Shown here in pieces: positions 22,118-33,200 of a DNA stretch of 64,000 nt. The translations under genes were made by a program, and so were the position numbers. The notes under the pieces were generated by a model. That model was not told the origin of the DNA, searched no databases, and saw only the letters and a list, made by a program, of their open reading frames with translations. The first letter of the stretch is position 1, and every line of letters begins with the position of its first letter. The DNA lies in NCBI RefSeq assembly GCF_958979055.1, contig NC_084890.1, positions 1,612,001 through 1,676,000 of the forward strand, given 5' to 3'. Source of the stretch: Alnus glutinosa (taxonomy: Eukaryota > Streptophyta > Magnoliopsida > Fagales > Betulaceae).

Positions 22118-23895
22118 ACATAAAAAAATTCGAACAAAGAACAAAGCAGAAAAAGATGACAAATACACCCACACGCGCAGCAAAACATCTTTGCATTCAT
22201 TGATTTTCTTTAGTGCTGGTAATTTGAAAATTTTAACAATTCTTTTGCAGGTGCCTTGACCTTGGCAAGTGTTCTGCTGTACCCAAAAACTCTAGGAGGA
22301 GGTGCTGTCTTCAGCGGATGGCTTCCTTTTAATACATCTATAATAGAACGAATTTCGTCAAATGCAAAGAGGGTACTTCTCTTAAAAAATACTATGGTTT
22401 CCAGTTTAAGTTTACAAACTATATTTTTACTTTTGGACCATGAATCTGGTTTTCCTTTTCTTCTTTTTTTTTCCCTATATCTTTTTGACTTGCCATTCTA
22501 TGAATATGAAATAAAAATCCTCATAAACATTTGTAGATGGACAGTCAACCATTGTGATGGTGGTGACATACATGTAGTTCATTACTCACTACAGCCTCCA
22601 TTTTTTCAATTTTTGTTCAAATGAACTAGTACTCCTGTGCAGGTTCAGTGATGCCATGTCATATGGTAAGAAGTGTAATCTTGTTCCTTGTAATGAGAAT
22701 AATTGTTTGCGTATTGCGTACATGTTTTTATAGTGTGTCACTAAGAGCAGCATAGATTTAATTTGTCATAGGTTCCAGTTAAGTGGTGATAGATGGCTTG
22801 AAAAGCTCCGACTAAAACAAGTTGTATGCATTTAGTTCTAATGACTGACAATAACTGCTCTGCAGACAGAGTTCAATGCCTGATGTTTGCAAGAGATTAC
22901 TCAGGTCAGAGGATCTGTATTCCATCCCTAACCATATAGAAGGGGTGCTTTGCAGGGATCTAGAGTTTGCCCGACTGGGGTGGGTACACGAAGTGGCCTT
23001 ACCTTGAAAGGATTCCCTGTCATAAAAAAAGTATTTCATCCCTAAGTACCTTCTAGTCCAAGGAAAAGATCTTGTTAGAATGAGCCAATGTATTTGCTAA
23101 TTTATCTAACTGTTAAAGTCCCATGGATAATCTCCTTTCAGTATTTGTAGTTTTGTATGTATACTTGAATTTGTGATCGTGCTTTAGGATCACCTAGTCA
23201 TATCTCCTACTAAGCCTCAGTAGCATTGTCAAATATTCTGATCTTTTCGGGTGTAAAACCTTGAGTTGAAAAGGTTGAATAGGCAAGTTTGTATTATTTT
23301 TATCTGTAAATTTTCTTGTGATTCTTCAATTTATCTGTCTTGTTTCTGAATCTGAACGTTGTGCAGACACCGATTTTGTGGTCTCATGGAATAGCTGACA
23401 GAACTGTTTTGTTTGAAGCTGGACAAGCTGGTCCCCCTTTCCTTGAACGAGCTGGTTTAAGCTGTGAGTTTAAGGTAAGATATATGTTAAAGTATAAATT
23501 AAATGAATGAATTTACCAATTTCTATCAACTTAAGCTTTTGGGATAACTGGTGATTTAACATAGTATTAGAGCGAATGTTCTGAGTTCGAACCTTGTCTC
23601 TATCATTTACCTTTCATTTTGTTGAAAATATTTTACGTGAGGGGAAGTGTTATAGTATTAAGTAAATGATTACATTTACTATTTCCTATCCGCTTAAGTT
23701 TTTGCGATAATTAATAATTTTTAATCATCTCCAAATATTTCAATACTTTCTTGAATGTCCTCTTTTTGATGGAAATATGGCTCCTGGAAAAAATTGATTT
23801 GTCAGGCTTATCCTGGCCTTGGCCATTCAATAAGCCATGAGGAGCTGCAGTACCTGGAACCGTGGATCAAAACTCGTATGCAGAGTTCTTCTTGA
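18773..23895 (+). CDS. SOBER1-like: SOBER1-like acyl-protein thioesterase/carboxylesterase with an N-terminal membrane anchor
   Basis: A six-exon alpha/beta hydrolase of 252 residues: 18773-19034, 20850-20902, 21925-22048, 22251-22372, 23367-23474, 23806-23895. All junctions are GT-AG and keep frame. From Met39 the protein follows Arabidopsis SOBER1/TIPSY: SFVLWLHGLGDSGPANEPIK, GAVMPSWFDIHEIP, VFVCGFSQGGALTLAS, TPILWSHGIADRTVLFEAGQ and AYPGLGHSISHEEL. The catalytic triad reads as Ser144 (GFSQG), Asp198 and His230. SOBER1 proteins remove acyl groups, including protein acetyl or palmitoyl modifications, and damp immune responses to some bacterial effectors (family knowledge). Residues 1-38 are an added basic and hydrophobic segment (hydrophobic 10-24) that could anchor the enzyme. 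An internal ATG at 18887 would give the short cytosolic form. Intron 4 carries a SINE fragment and intron 5 a TRIM. Confidence 0.9.
22077..22120. repeat. (C)27 then (AC)n tract, 29 bp inside intron 3 of the SOBER1-like gene
   Basis: A homopolymer of 27 C (22077-22103) is followed directly by a 17-bp AC run (22104-22120). It starts 29 bp downstream of the exon 3 donor (GT at 22049). A read-through frame here gives proline and threonine/histidine runs that are not real protein. Confidence 0.95.
22905..23035 (+). mobile_element. 3' fragment of a SINE in intron 4 of the SOBER1-like gene
   Basis: The segment containing gggtgggtacacgaagtggc followed by cttaccttgaaaggattccctgtcat matches the 3' half of the full SINE at 61349-61586 read in the minus direction. 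The tRNA-like 5' half with the A and B boxes is missing or diverged. It ends in an A-rich tail. Confidence 0.7.
23485..23727 (+). mobile_element. Minimal TRIM-like LTR element in intron 5 of the SOBER1-like gene
   Basis: The 5' LTR (23485-23561) starts tgttaaagtataaattaaat and ends atttaaca. It is followed by a decayed primer-binding site, tagtattagagc (23562-23573; consensus TGGTATCAGAGC, complementary to initiator tRNA-Met). A 74-bp internal region ends in a purine tract (gtgaggggaag). The 3' LTR starts tgttatagtattaagtaaat at 23648. At about 243 bp in total the element has every LTR hallmark but no coding capacity. Confidence 0.72.
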
Positions 23896-24971
23896 AGGCT
23901 TGGGTGGAACAAGATTTTCACCTGATTACACTAATTGGTCTTTGATTTTCTGGTTGTCGAAGAATCAATATGTAAAGAGACATGATTTTCAAGCTGCTTC
24001 GTATATTGTGATGAAAGTTAATCTAAATAATAACTTTTGTCTAAGGCAAGTTCAGATAATGCAGAAAATAAGAACTTGTTTAATTATGTGAGCATGAGCC
24101 TTGCTTTTTTGCTTTGTTCGTCAGTGTTACTATAAACTGTAAGGCGTGTGTGCATGCCTGTTGACCCTGCCGTTCACTAATCGAAGAAATATTAGTTTAT
24201 CATTGTTATTAAATTAATTGGCACTAAACATGAGTGATGCATCACCGCTCAAAGATCAATAGTTATTTTAATTCGCTTTGGATGTGTCGTTGGGGAGTTC
24301 ACCCCTTTTTCGGGTTTAGGATTCTCCGCTCACTCTTCCTTTCATATCAAAGTAAGAAAAATCGAAAAGGTAATTGTGAAAAGCTCTTGATAAAGTTCAC
24401 TTGTCCGACCTGTTGTTCAAGCAACCCGAACGGGTAGGCGTGTAAATTTAGCCTTATAGTTATACAATACATAGTTAAACCTGCGTTTATCATCGTATAA
24501 TAAGATATGCTTCCTTGCATCCATATCGTTAAGAGTTCTGGGCATGTCGCTTTGGTTCACTTTTAACCTTAGTACCAATGGAGATTCCTTCTTTAATCCA
24601 AGTCTCCATCAAATAATTTGTGCAAGCTTTTTTACATCATGGCCTTTCATGTGCATCAGACAATAATTATTATCTGCAATGTGGCTTCAACATAAGGAAA
24701 AGACTGCACATAATTTCATAGTAATCAATATATATATATATATTAAACTGAATTGAAAGAAAATTTTATAATTTTTTTTTATAATTTAATTTACTAAATT
24801 GACATATATATTTAAAATACTTAATTCATACTTACACACGCTCTAAAATCAAATATCACATGCTCTAAAATAATTACTTACATTTTCTTTTTCTTTTTTT
24901 GTTATGTGAGGTAGCCAATCCCCCTCATCATTTTTGTAGTACAAAAAGAAGCCGACTAAGGACTCAAAAGT

Positions 24972-25011
<40 letters not shown>

Positions 25012-26154
25012 CAAAGTATGATACACAAACCAAGAATAACATCTTCTGAATTTCATTTAATGAAATGAATACTATCCATCTTAAATGAAAGGTTAAGATT
25101 TAAAGTTGGTATATCTAACGGTGTATATAAAGTCAATATTGACACGTCTTTTAAAATTTAAAATAATGTAAAATCATGTACATCATTCGATGTATTAACT
25201 TTAAATCCTGACCATAAAATAGATAGCATCTATTTTTTTTTTTAAATGGAGATGGTCTTATTCCGTTGGGCAAGTAGTATGAACAAAGAGCTTCTAAACC
25301 AAATGGCAAATCGAGGAGATTTGACTTATCCAAAAATTCAAGCAGCAGTTGATGTTATAAAATATAAATGAAGCGAAACTTAGCACGCTCCAATTGTTTT
25401 TATTTTTTATTATTTTTTACAATGTAAAAGATTATAACTCAATCTCCACTTATAATTATTTTTTTCCTAACCCCTCTTATTATTTTAATCTCTAATGTCC
25501 CAAGCCCTCATGTTCTCAACAGTTATCAACTTTTCATGATCTTAAATTTTTTTAAATGTTTTACATGTGAGAGAGAGAGAGAGAGAGAGAGCTTTGCCAA
25601 CTCTCTCTTTGTTTTGACAAATTCCAACCTTCATTAATTTATTTAACCAAAGATCAAATGGCCAAAGTTTGTCAATTTAATTCCTATGAGTATTTGTATT
25701 TAATTTAATTAGTTATATTGACCTCTGAAGCTCAGCCCAATTTATGCCCATAAGCCAATTTTTGTTTGTTCCGAATATGGAGAAGGCAGCATAAAAAAGA
25801 AAAAAAAAAAAAAAGGATACTTTTCTTAGAGCTAGATTGGAAGAATTTTATCAAATTCAATCTATTAAATTGAAATTTATTTTTAAAACATGTGATAAAT
25901 TCTCACATATTTTTTAAAATACACGTCAGAATTACATGTTCTATTAAAAATGCATATGATAATCCATATTTTAAGGACGATATCAATTTAATAAATTGGG
26001 TTAAAAGAATTTATTCAAACCCAGTTTGAAGAAAAAATTTGTCCACATAAAAAAAAAAAAAAAAGACTTTAAAACTCCATATTTTCTTTTTTAGTAAAAT
26101 ATAATGCTTCAATCTTGAAAATTCTCTTTTATCCCGTATTGAACTTAAGAATAT
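23896..26154. other. SOBER1-like 3' flank and AT-rich spacer
   Basis: The probable 3' UTR extends past 23895. A (TA)n run of 33 bp lies at 24975-25007 and a (GA)n run at 25568-25591. A T run at about 25230-25242 followed by aaatggagatggtcttattc resembles the 3' tail of a minus-strand retroposon. A diverged repeat at about 25830-26040 recurs near 31110-31260 and 52490-52650. No gene is visible. Confidence 0.4.
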
Positions 26155-26420
26155 TCACAATAGATTATCTAAATTTCTATCTAAAATAGCCGATCAAAGT
26201 TGTATTTTTCTATTTTAGCTAATGACTTTTCAATTCGATTATCTATTTTTTCTCTACACTATTAAACATTCTTTTATTTTATTTTTTTTATTCATGATAA
26301 AACATAAAGAAAGCGGGAAAAAATAAAATAAAATAAAATACTTATGCATTACTTCTTCACATTTGAGAAAGCACCGTAGCTTAAATGCAAAATGCATTTT
26401 GGTTTAGAGAATTGAATGGA
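26155..26420. mobile_element. MITE copy, family member also at 44790-45260
   Basis: It starts cacaatagattatctaaatt and ends near tttggtttagagaattgaat. The copy at 44790-45260 shares the start (cacaatggattatctaaatt), an internal aaatgcaaaatgcaatg-type motif and the end ttggtttagagaatcg. No coding capacity. Confidence 0.6.
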
Positions 26421-27842
26421 CACATACAAACTAAAATACATGAGATTAGGGCTAACAATTTTTGACATGACCCACGAATTCGATACGTACGAACCCAACA
26501 TAAAATTAATAAGTCAAAATCTAACTCGTTTAACTAAATAATTAAATAAATCAAATTAAAATTAATCTATATAATCTCACTGTCCAAACTCGAATATACA
26601 AAGCACAAATTATATATACCTAGTCCGTACGCACACGAGACACTGTGAATGGCCCAAAGGAATAAAACGAACAAGTCAAAAAAATGAGTCCAGGTGCATG
26701 GGTGGCCGCTGGCCGAGGGCACCTAACACAGGCCAGAGCTTGACTCAAATGAGTAAGCCGCAACTCCCACCAACCCCAACGTATAAAAACAGGAAGTAAC
26801 GGCGACAGTCACATAAGGGGAACCTGATCATTGTAGGTAGGTCCCATCTCATCACCGCATTCATCTCAGTCGTCCAACACAAAAAATCATGTTGATGATG
26901 ATATAATAAACACTAATCATATCAGTAAAAATAATTATTCAAGCTTTAAGTATTGATAAACACATGGACCCACCTTATAAATTCAATAGCAATTTTAAAA
27001 GTTTAAAGAATAAAATAAAAAAATAAAAAATAAAAGATCTTAATTATTATAAGTGTATATCTTAATATTTATTAATTGGATTTACATTTATTGTGAGTTT
27101 TAGTTTGTTAAAACAGGTTTAACATACGACCTAAAACAATAGGCCTAAAATAATAAGGTAGAACTTTATACACGTTATAAACTGCGTAGAGGAATTGAGT
27201 TCTGGTGAAGGTGGAAAACATTATGGGTAACGCTAACTGGGGTTAAAAGTATAAGATTTGGTAATTAATTTAGCGCAGATTTATTATGTTTTATTTCTTA
27301 GCACGCTTTGTTGTGAAGTTTGATAGCCCCAATCTCATCAGTACTAATCTCAGCCGTCCAATAGATTGATCATATCATTTCTAGATTTTTTTGGATAATT
27401 CTAGAGTATATTTTTAAAAATATTTATTTTTATACGTAAAAATAATTATTAAAACTTTAAACGCATTCCGTTCAGTAGTAGAATTATTCTATAAAATCTG
27501 AAAGATCTTAATTATTATAAGCTTTATATCATCACTAATATTGTTTCTAAAGGATTATTATTTATTAATCCTTTCTTGATCGATTGTCTCTAGGTACGTA
27601 TTATACGTTGGAATGATAAGATTTAAATTATTTAATTAAAAATAATTTGATCCGTATCTATGCGACTGTGTCCCGCGTCGCACGTGATCCTCACCAGTCA
27701 TCAGCACCTATTATACGTCACCAACTTCGATGCTTTTCTCTCTCTCTGAGTAAAATTATAACCTCATCAACCTTTCAAAGTCCAAACCTTGGTCTCTCTT
27801 TCTCTCTCTGTCTCAGACATCTCTCTCTTGAAAACCTTAACT
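26421..27842. other. Upstream region of the 206-residue protein gene
   Basis: AT-rich, with no coding frame. A less AT-rich patch at 26690-26830 has no convincing frame. CT-rich leader sequence appears at about 27730-27830, just before the ATG, and is probably the 5' UTR. No TATA box could be assigned with confidence. Confidence 0.4.
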
Positions 27843-28463
27843 ATGAAGAAATTGTACCGCAGAGGGACCGTCCACCCGTCGCCGCCAATCATCTCCGACC
27901 ACCTGTCCTTCCTTCCCGCCACGATCCTAACCCTCACGGCGGCTCTCTCGCCCGAGGACCGTGAAGTGCTGGCCTACCTCCTCTCCTGCTCCAACAGCTC
28001 CGTAAACTTTAACGGCCGCCGGAGGACCACCACCACCACCACAACCACAACAACAAACCAGAGAGGAACCGGCGCCGATCACCCTCCTCAGTTCAACTGC
28101 AACTGCTTCCGGTGCTACACCAGCTACTGGGTCAGGTGGGACTCGTCGCCGAATCGCCAAGCGATACATGAAATCATTGATGCGTATGAGGCGGAGCTCA
28201 TGGCGCAGAGTAAGAAAGGGAAGGGTAGGAAGGAGAGGAGGAAGAGAGGGTGCAACAACGAGTTGGGTGAGCTGAAGCGGTCGGAGGCGAGTTCCGGGAA
28301 GGACGAATCAGGCGAGTCGGGGGAGTTGGGTGGGGAGAGTAGCAACAGTGGGCATGAGAGCTTTGGTGGTGGTGGTGATGGAGAGGAAGGGTTGGATAAA
28401 GGGTCGGTGAGAAGGCTTGTGAGCTTCATTGGGGAGAGGATTTGGGGTGTTTGGAGCCAATGA
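27843..28463 (+). CDS. Conserved plant protein of unknown function with a CxCFRCYxSYWxRWDSSPNR motif
   Basis: An intronless frame of 206 residues from the ATG at 27843. An upstream in-frame ATG at 27789 would add 18 residues (VSLSLSVSDIS...) that look like translated CT-rich leader, so I reject it. The N terminus has FLPATILTLTAALSPEDREV (23-42). The centre holds CNCFRCYTSYWVRWDSSPNR (86-105), followed by IHEIIDAYEAEL. A (T)10 run at 62-71 comes from a ccaccaca microsatellite. A basic cluster lies at 124-136 and a Ser/Glu/Gly-rich acidic region at 146-182. The C terminus ends in RLVSFIGERIWGVW. I recall similar plant-only proteins annotated as uncharacterised and do not know a function. The three clustered cysteines suggest metal binding, but that is speculation. 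The basic segment could act in nuclear targeting. Confidence 0.85.
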   Translation: MKKLYRRGTVHPSPPIISDHLSFLPATILTLTAALSPEDREVLAYLLSCSNSSVNFNGRRRTTTTTTTTTTNQRGTGADHPPQFNCNCFRCYTSYWVRWDSSPNRQAIHEIIDAYEAELMAQSKKGKGRKERRKRGCNNELGELKRSEASSGKDESGESGELGGESSNSGHESFGGGGDGEEGLDKGSVRRLVSFIGERIWGVWSQ

Positions 28464-28960
28464 ATTGGAGGGGTAAAGTGAAGGGAAAACAGAGAGAAAA
28501 AACAAGGTGGGTTTTACTTCTTTTTTGTTTTTCTATATATCATCTCCCTCTAATTTTTATTTTTATTTTTATTTTTATTTTTCTCTTTTGTATATTACCC
28601 TTTTACATTGTAAAAATGGGTAGTGTAATTTTGGATCATCAAGATCGAGCTGGTTTTGTTCGAACAAAGACATCCAAATTGATGTTCCTGTTATTGTCGT
28701 TTCTATCTATTCTGTGAATATGAATAAGTTTAGGAAGTTTTTATCTGTAGATGCATGCCTTTGGTATAACTATTTGGACTGATTCCATCAAACATGGAAA
28801 GCTTTTTGGTTGGAAGATCACCTTCTTGTGTTTCTCAGTGTAATCAGACAATAATTGTTGGGTTTGGGGCAGTGATCAATCAAGCACTTGGAACTTTGCA
28901 CCTAATTAAGTACATTTTTGTAGCTTAAAAATGAAGCTGTTTTTTTTTTTTTTTTTTGTT
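28464..28960 (+). promoter_or_regulatory. 3' UTR of the 206-residue protein gene, with a (TTTTA)n run
   Basis: A TTTTTA pentamer/hexamer run lies at about 28555-28583 and is followed by T-rich DNA and possible polyadenylation signals. Nothing coding is seen. Confidence 0.4.
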
Positions 28961-29250
28961 GGTTAATTATGATTCCATACATGAACAATTTGAAGGGGGA
29001 AAGAAAAGAAACGTAATCAAAATGAGCTGCAATTGCATTGTTCCAATAAAGGTGGAAAACGATTTTTTTTTTATTCCTTTTTTGGTGGGGGTTCTTTTGA
29101 TATAATTTTCTTTTCATAGCCTTTTTTTTTTTTTTTTTTAATATGATATGAAGCTTTTGTTGGTTAATTATGATTCCATACATGAACAATTTTTGAAGGG
29201 TGAAAGAAAATAGACATAATAAATATGCACTGAAATTATTTTTTTTATTT
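28960..29250. repeat. Direct repeat pair around ttggttaattatgattccat
   Basis: The unit ttggttaattatgattccat plus acatgaacaattt begins at about 28960 and again at about 29159, each followed by a gaaagaaaa stretch. The spacing is about 200 bp. Each copy is preceded or followed by long T runs. Confidence 0.8.
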
Positions 29251-29937
29251 TTTCCCCCTTTTTCGGTGGGTTTTGTTTTTTTTTTTCTTTGGGAATGAAA
29301 CATGTTGCCAGGCGAAGTAAGTTTCGTTGTTTAAGATGCATGAAACCGTGTCGTTTTGGAATTGGCTTAGTTGCTGTGTTTTCTCTATTTTTTTTTTTTT
29401 CTTTTTATCTTAAAATTAAATCAGAACAGGTTAAAAAATTAAGAAATGTTTGTTTGTCCAGTCTCATTCCATTCCAATGTTACTTTCGATCTCAAGAAGG
29501 AGAACGTAAAACCAAACATTTCTCTAAATAATTATTCAAATCCGTCGTTTTGTACTTGGCATAGCTTCATGGCCCTTTAAAAAGTCTGACTTGGCAAAAT
29601 GGTCCCTGAACTTTGTCATAAATGCTGGAAATTCCAGACATGCATGAATTTCCTTTCATGTTCGCTCTGCCTCATTGGTAGCAAGCCCCGTCAGTGCCGT
29701 CACTGTCTTTAGTTTGTCTTAATTTCAGTGAAAAAAATTACTTCTTTTCTTAGAAAATAAACAGTACTGATGATGGCCAGTAAAAAAAAATAGCTAGTTT
29801 TCATCTAATTTTTACTGTTTATTTATAATATCTTTATCGAAAACCAGAAAGCAAAATAGATAACTATTTATTTTATTATATTTAATCATGTTTTCACATG
29901 AGTCTAAAATTATATAAATCATCTCTAATTAATTTTA

Positions 29938-30333
29938 GGGTTAAATACATATTTGACTCACGTACTTTACGACCTTTATTTTTTGCCCCCTCAATTTTAC
30001 TTTTTATCAAATTTGGTACCTGTGGTATACGAAAAGACGGAAATTGTACTTCCGTCTGATTTTTCGTCCAAAACTAACGTCCACCCACAGTATTTTCTGT
30101 CATGTTGTTGTCTGGATGTTGTTGGAAACGATGTGTAAAGAATTGAGTTCTGGGCTTCAAAATTTTAGGTACCCAATGACGTGGGTGGACGTTAGTTTTG
30201 GACGGAAAATCAGACGGATGTACTATTTCCGTCTTTTCATATACCATAGGTACTAAATTTGATAAAAAAATAAAACTGAAGGGACAAAAAAATAAAAGTC
30301 ATAAAACACAAAGGATAAATATGTATTTAACCC
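29938..30333. mobile_element. Non-autonomous MULE with a 9-bp target duplication
   Basis: Flanked on both sides by ttaatttta (29929-29937 and 30334-30342). The ends are gggttaaatacatatttg and, inverted, gggttaaatacatattta. Arms of about 150 bp pair almost throughout and include gtccaaaactaacgtccacc inverted around 30180. It shares terminal sequence (gggttaaatac) and the gtc(c/t)aaaact motif with the larger element at 14881-15582, so both belong to one family. No frame of its own. Confidence 0.88.
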
Positions 30334-30826
30334 TTAATTTTATTTCATTAAACAAGTTGTTTTTTTGTGTTTAAGATTGAATGTGATTGGAGTGAAGAAA
30401 GAATGTGATTGGATAGGTAGGTGTCGCAATTGACGAGGTCGGCAAAAGTAAAGGCTTCGATTAAAGCAAAGGGGGCTGAAAAGTCCCACTAAAATTGGCT
30501 CGAGTCCAAAACTCTTTTCGTTATTCCCCAAGGCCATTTTTTTGTTTTTATTTATTTTCCCGTAATTTGTGTGAAATAAATTCAACCCCATTTTAAAGAC
30601 AACCTATTTTAATAACAAAAAGCACCCAAACATGCTTTTTATAGAGTAATCCTCTGTATGTGTTGTACCCCATAACCCCACCCTAATGGCTCAGTAGAGA
30701 ACCCTATTTTGGCTCTGATGTGAGGTTTTTAGTGCATTGGTTACTCAGGTTTTGCTTTATGAAGCTTTAGTCTCCTCAAAAAAATTTATGCCTTTTTTAT
30801 ATTGGACATTTGGGATCAGTGGATCA

Positions 30827-30981
30827 CCATCAAGTTATTATGCAGGAATTTTATTAAAAGCTTATAGTTGTGATTTTTTATTTATTTTTTATTTTTTAAA
30901 GAGCCATCAAGTTATTATGCAGGAATTTTATTAAAAGCTTATAGTTGTGATTTTTTATTTATTTATTATTTTTTAAAGAGC
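30827..30981. repeat. 77-bp tandem duplication
   Basis: The unit beginning ccatcaagttattatgcagg at 30827 recurs at 30904 and is nearly identical. Copy 2 differs mainly in the T/A run near its end. No coding content. Confidence 0.92.
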
Positions 30982-31313
30982 CTATGATTTCCTGTCACAT
31001 AGAATAATTGTGTTTTTAGTTACGTAAAAAGTTGACAGGAAATCATATCTCTTGTAATTAAAGGCATCGAGAAAAAAGGCTATCAAACACTATGCAAAAA
31101 TGATTTCATATAAAGTTTTCTTTTAAATTAAATTGAAAATCTATTAAATTGACATAGGTTCAAAATATATGACTATTAAAAACACATATAAGAATTACAT
31201 GCATTTTGGGCACGTCAGTTTAATAGACCGGGTTATTTCAACCCAATTAGAGAAAAACTTTGTCTAATAGTTTTTTATTGGAAGATAATTTCTTTTTTCT
31301 TTTTTATCTTTCA

Positions 31314-32148
31314 GCATTCCTAGTAGCCTCACCAAAAATAGCTAAAACCAAAATAGTTTTTTAGCTATTTTGGTGAGCCAATTTGATGAAAATCCTGAAA
31401 AACCAGCCTCACCATTTTAACCAAAAAAATTTGATGACTGAAATTACTAACCAAATTAGATGAGGCATTTTCACTCAACAACCCACTCACCAAATTTTGT
31501 TTCACCTTTCTCTCTCACATGATTAGCACATTTTTTCCTTTTTTCTCTCATTTTCTTCTCCCATCTCCCATCTCTCACACCTTATCTCATGGATATGAAT
31601 GATTTTTTGTAAAAAGATTATATAGAGAAAAAATAGATAAATATGAAAAAATTATTATTTAAATGGAATAATGAATATTGACTAGTTAAAATGGTGAGGC
31701 TGCTGAGGAAATTTTAATAAATTGGCTCACCAGAATAGAAAAAATTGATTTTTAGGCCTCGTTTGGTTTGCGGAATGTCTATTCCATTAGGAAAAGGAAT
31801 AACTATTCATGGGAATAGATGAAGGTGGAATGGAATAACTATTCCTATTCTTTTGTTTGGTTGTAACGGTGGAATAGAACATTGCATATGTATTCTTTTG
31901 TTTGGCACAGTGCAATACATTGGTGAATGGAATCATATTATAATCAAATTTCCTAAAACACCCTTATAATACAAATATAATTTATATTCTTAAGGACATT
32001 TTTTTTTTCTTTATTTAAGAAACATAAACAATCATACTATGACATTTTTTTTTTTATTATTATTTTTAATTTCATAGAGTTCATGGCTTCTTTTTTTTTT
32101 TTTTTTCATATACAATTACGCTACAAAATGATTTATAAGGGGGAAAAA

Positions 32149-32179
<31 letters not shown>

Positions 32180-33200
32180 CACACACACACAATCATCATA
32201 TCACCATCATAAAAAATAAATAAATAAATTAAATAAAATAAAATAGATCATCTGCAAAGCCCTTTTTATTTTATTCTTTTTTATTTGTTTTTCAGCAACA
32301 AACATTCATTCTTTGCTTACAAAGTAAAATGATTTATAAGAAAAAAAAAAAAACATAATCATCATAAAAAAAATAAATCATCTACAAAGCCCTTTTTATT
32401 TTATTATTTTTTATTAGTTTTTCAGCAACAAACATTCGTTTTTTGCTTACAAAGTTTTTCTCAAACCTCCATAAGACAATTGGAGTCCCCCCAATATTAA
32501 GCGGTACTCGTTTTGCTACGTCTAAGTGCATTCTGTAGGCTAAATCATAGGAGGAGGAGAAAAAAAAAGAAAAAAAAAGACTACCCCACAACAAATTAAG
32601 TTGGTTGAGAAACAGAGAGAGGAGGATGAGAATATAATTGCAGAGATGGAGAGAGATACTGATGGTGCATTTGAGTGATGAATTTTTGAAATCAGAATTA
32701 AATTCTTATTCTGTTTGCGAATTTTGAGATTTGACTTTAAAAAAAAAAATTTGAATAAAATATGATTTGTTTATAAAAAGTTGAATAAAATATAATTTGT
32801 TTTTTTAAAAAAGTTGAATAAAATATGATTTATTTTTGAAAAAAGTAGAATTAGAATTATATTTTATTGTCAAAATTTTGTATCCAAACACACCATGAGT
32901 TGAGAAATAGAGAGAGAGAGAGAGGGATAAGAGACTTGGGTGTTGAGAGGGTTGGGGTTTTTGGGCAAAAAACAAATTTTATTTATTCCCACAGGAAAGG
33001 AATAGGTATTCCACTCCTTTTTGAGTGGAATACCTATTCCTCTTCGTAAGGGAATAGCTATTCCGTGGGAATAACTATTCCCTTAAATAATATACAACCA
33101 AACAAAGGAATAGCTATTCCTTTCCATGGGTCTAATCCGCAAACCAAACGAGGCCTTAGTTATTTTAGTGAGTAAAATTTGGTAAGGCTACTAGGAATGC
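31314..33200. mobile_element. MITE (GCATTCCTAGTAGCC family), split by a Harbinger-like insertion
   Basis: The left end is gcattcctagtagcctcacc and the right end is ggtaaggctactaggaatgc, its near-perfect inverse. With the 1.4-kb insertion (31755-33155) and one TTA removed, the element is about 480 bp. Related copies are at 33201-33677 and 63039-63596. Internal blocks such as tggtgagccaatttgatgaa and ttctctctcacatgat are shared. No coding capacity. Confidence 0.82.
31755..33155. mobile_element. PIF/Harbinger-like (Tourist-type) non-autonomous element with TTA target duplication
   Basis: The ends are ggcctcgtttggtttgcgga and, at the right, its inverse tccgcaaaccaaacgaggcc. They are flanked by TTA at 31752-31754 and 33156-33158, the classic 3-bp target of PIF/Harbinger elements. 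Subterminal ggaatagctattcc-type palindromes recur near both ends. The interior holds an AC microsatellite (about 32164-32190) and a direct repeat (cctttttattttattnttttttat...cagcaacaaacattc) at about 32262-32330 and 32390-32450. No transposase is visible in its 1401 bp. Confidence 0.85.

Noticed and set aside
21787-22200. A 137-residue minus-strand frame with a Gly run
   Set aside because: It is antisense to exon 3 and the poly-C tract of the SOBER1-like gene.
22029-22259. Proline-rich frames across the poly-C tract
   Set aside because: They read through the exon 3 donor into a C/AC microsatellite. The correct frame leaves the exon at 22048.
27789-27842. An upstream ATG for the 206-residue protein
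   Set aside because: It adds residues encoded by CT-rich leader sequence with no conserved appearance. MKKLYRRGTV is a better start.
28124-28429. A 101-residue minus-strand open frame rich in Ser and Pro
   Set aside because: It is the antisense of the coding exon of the 206-residue protein.
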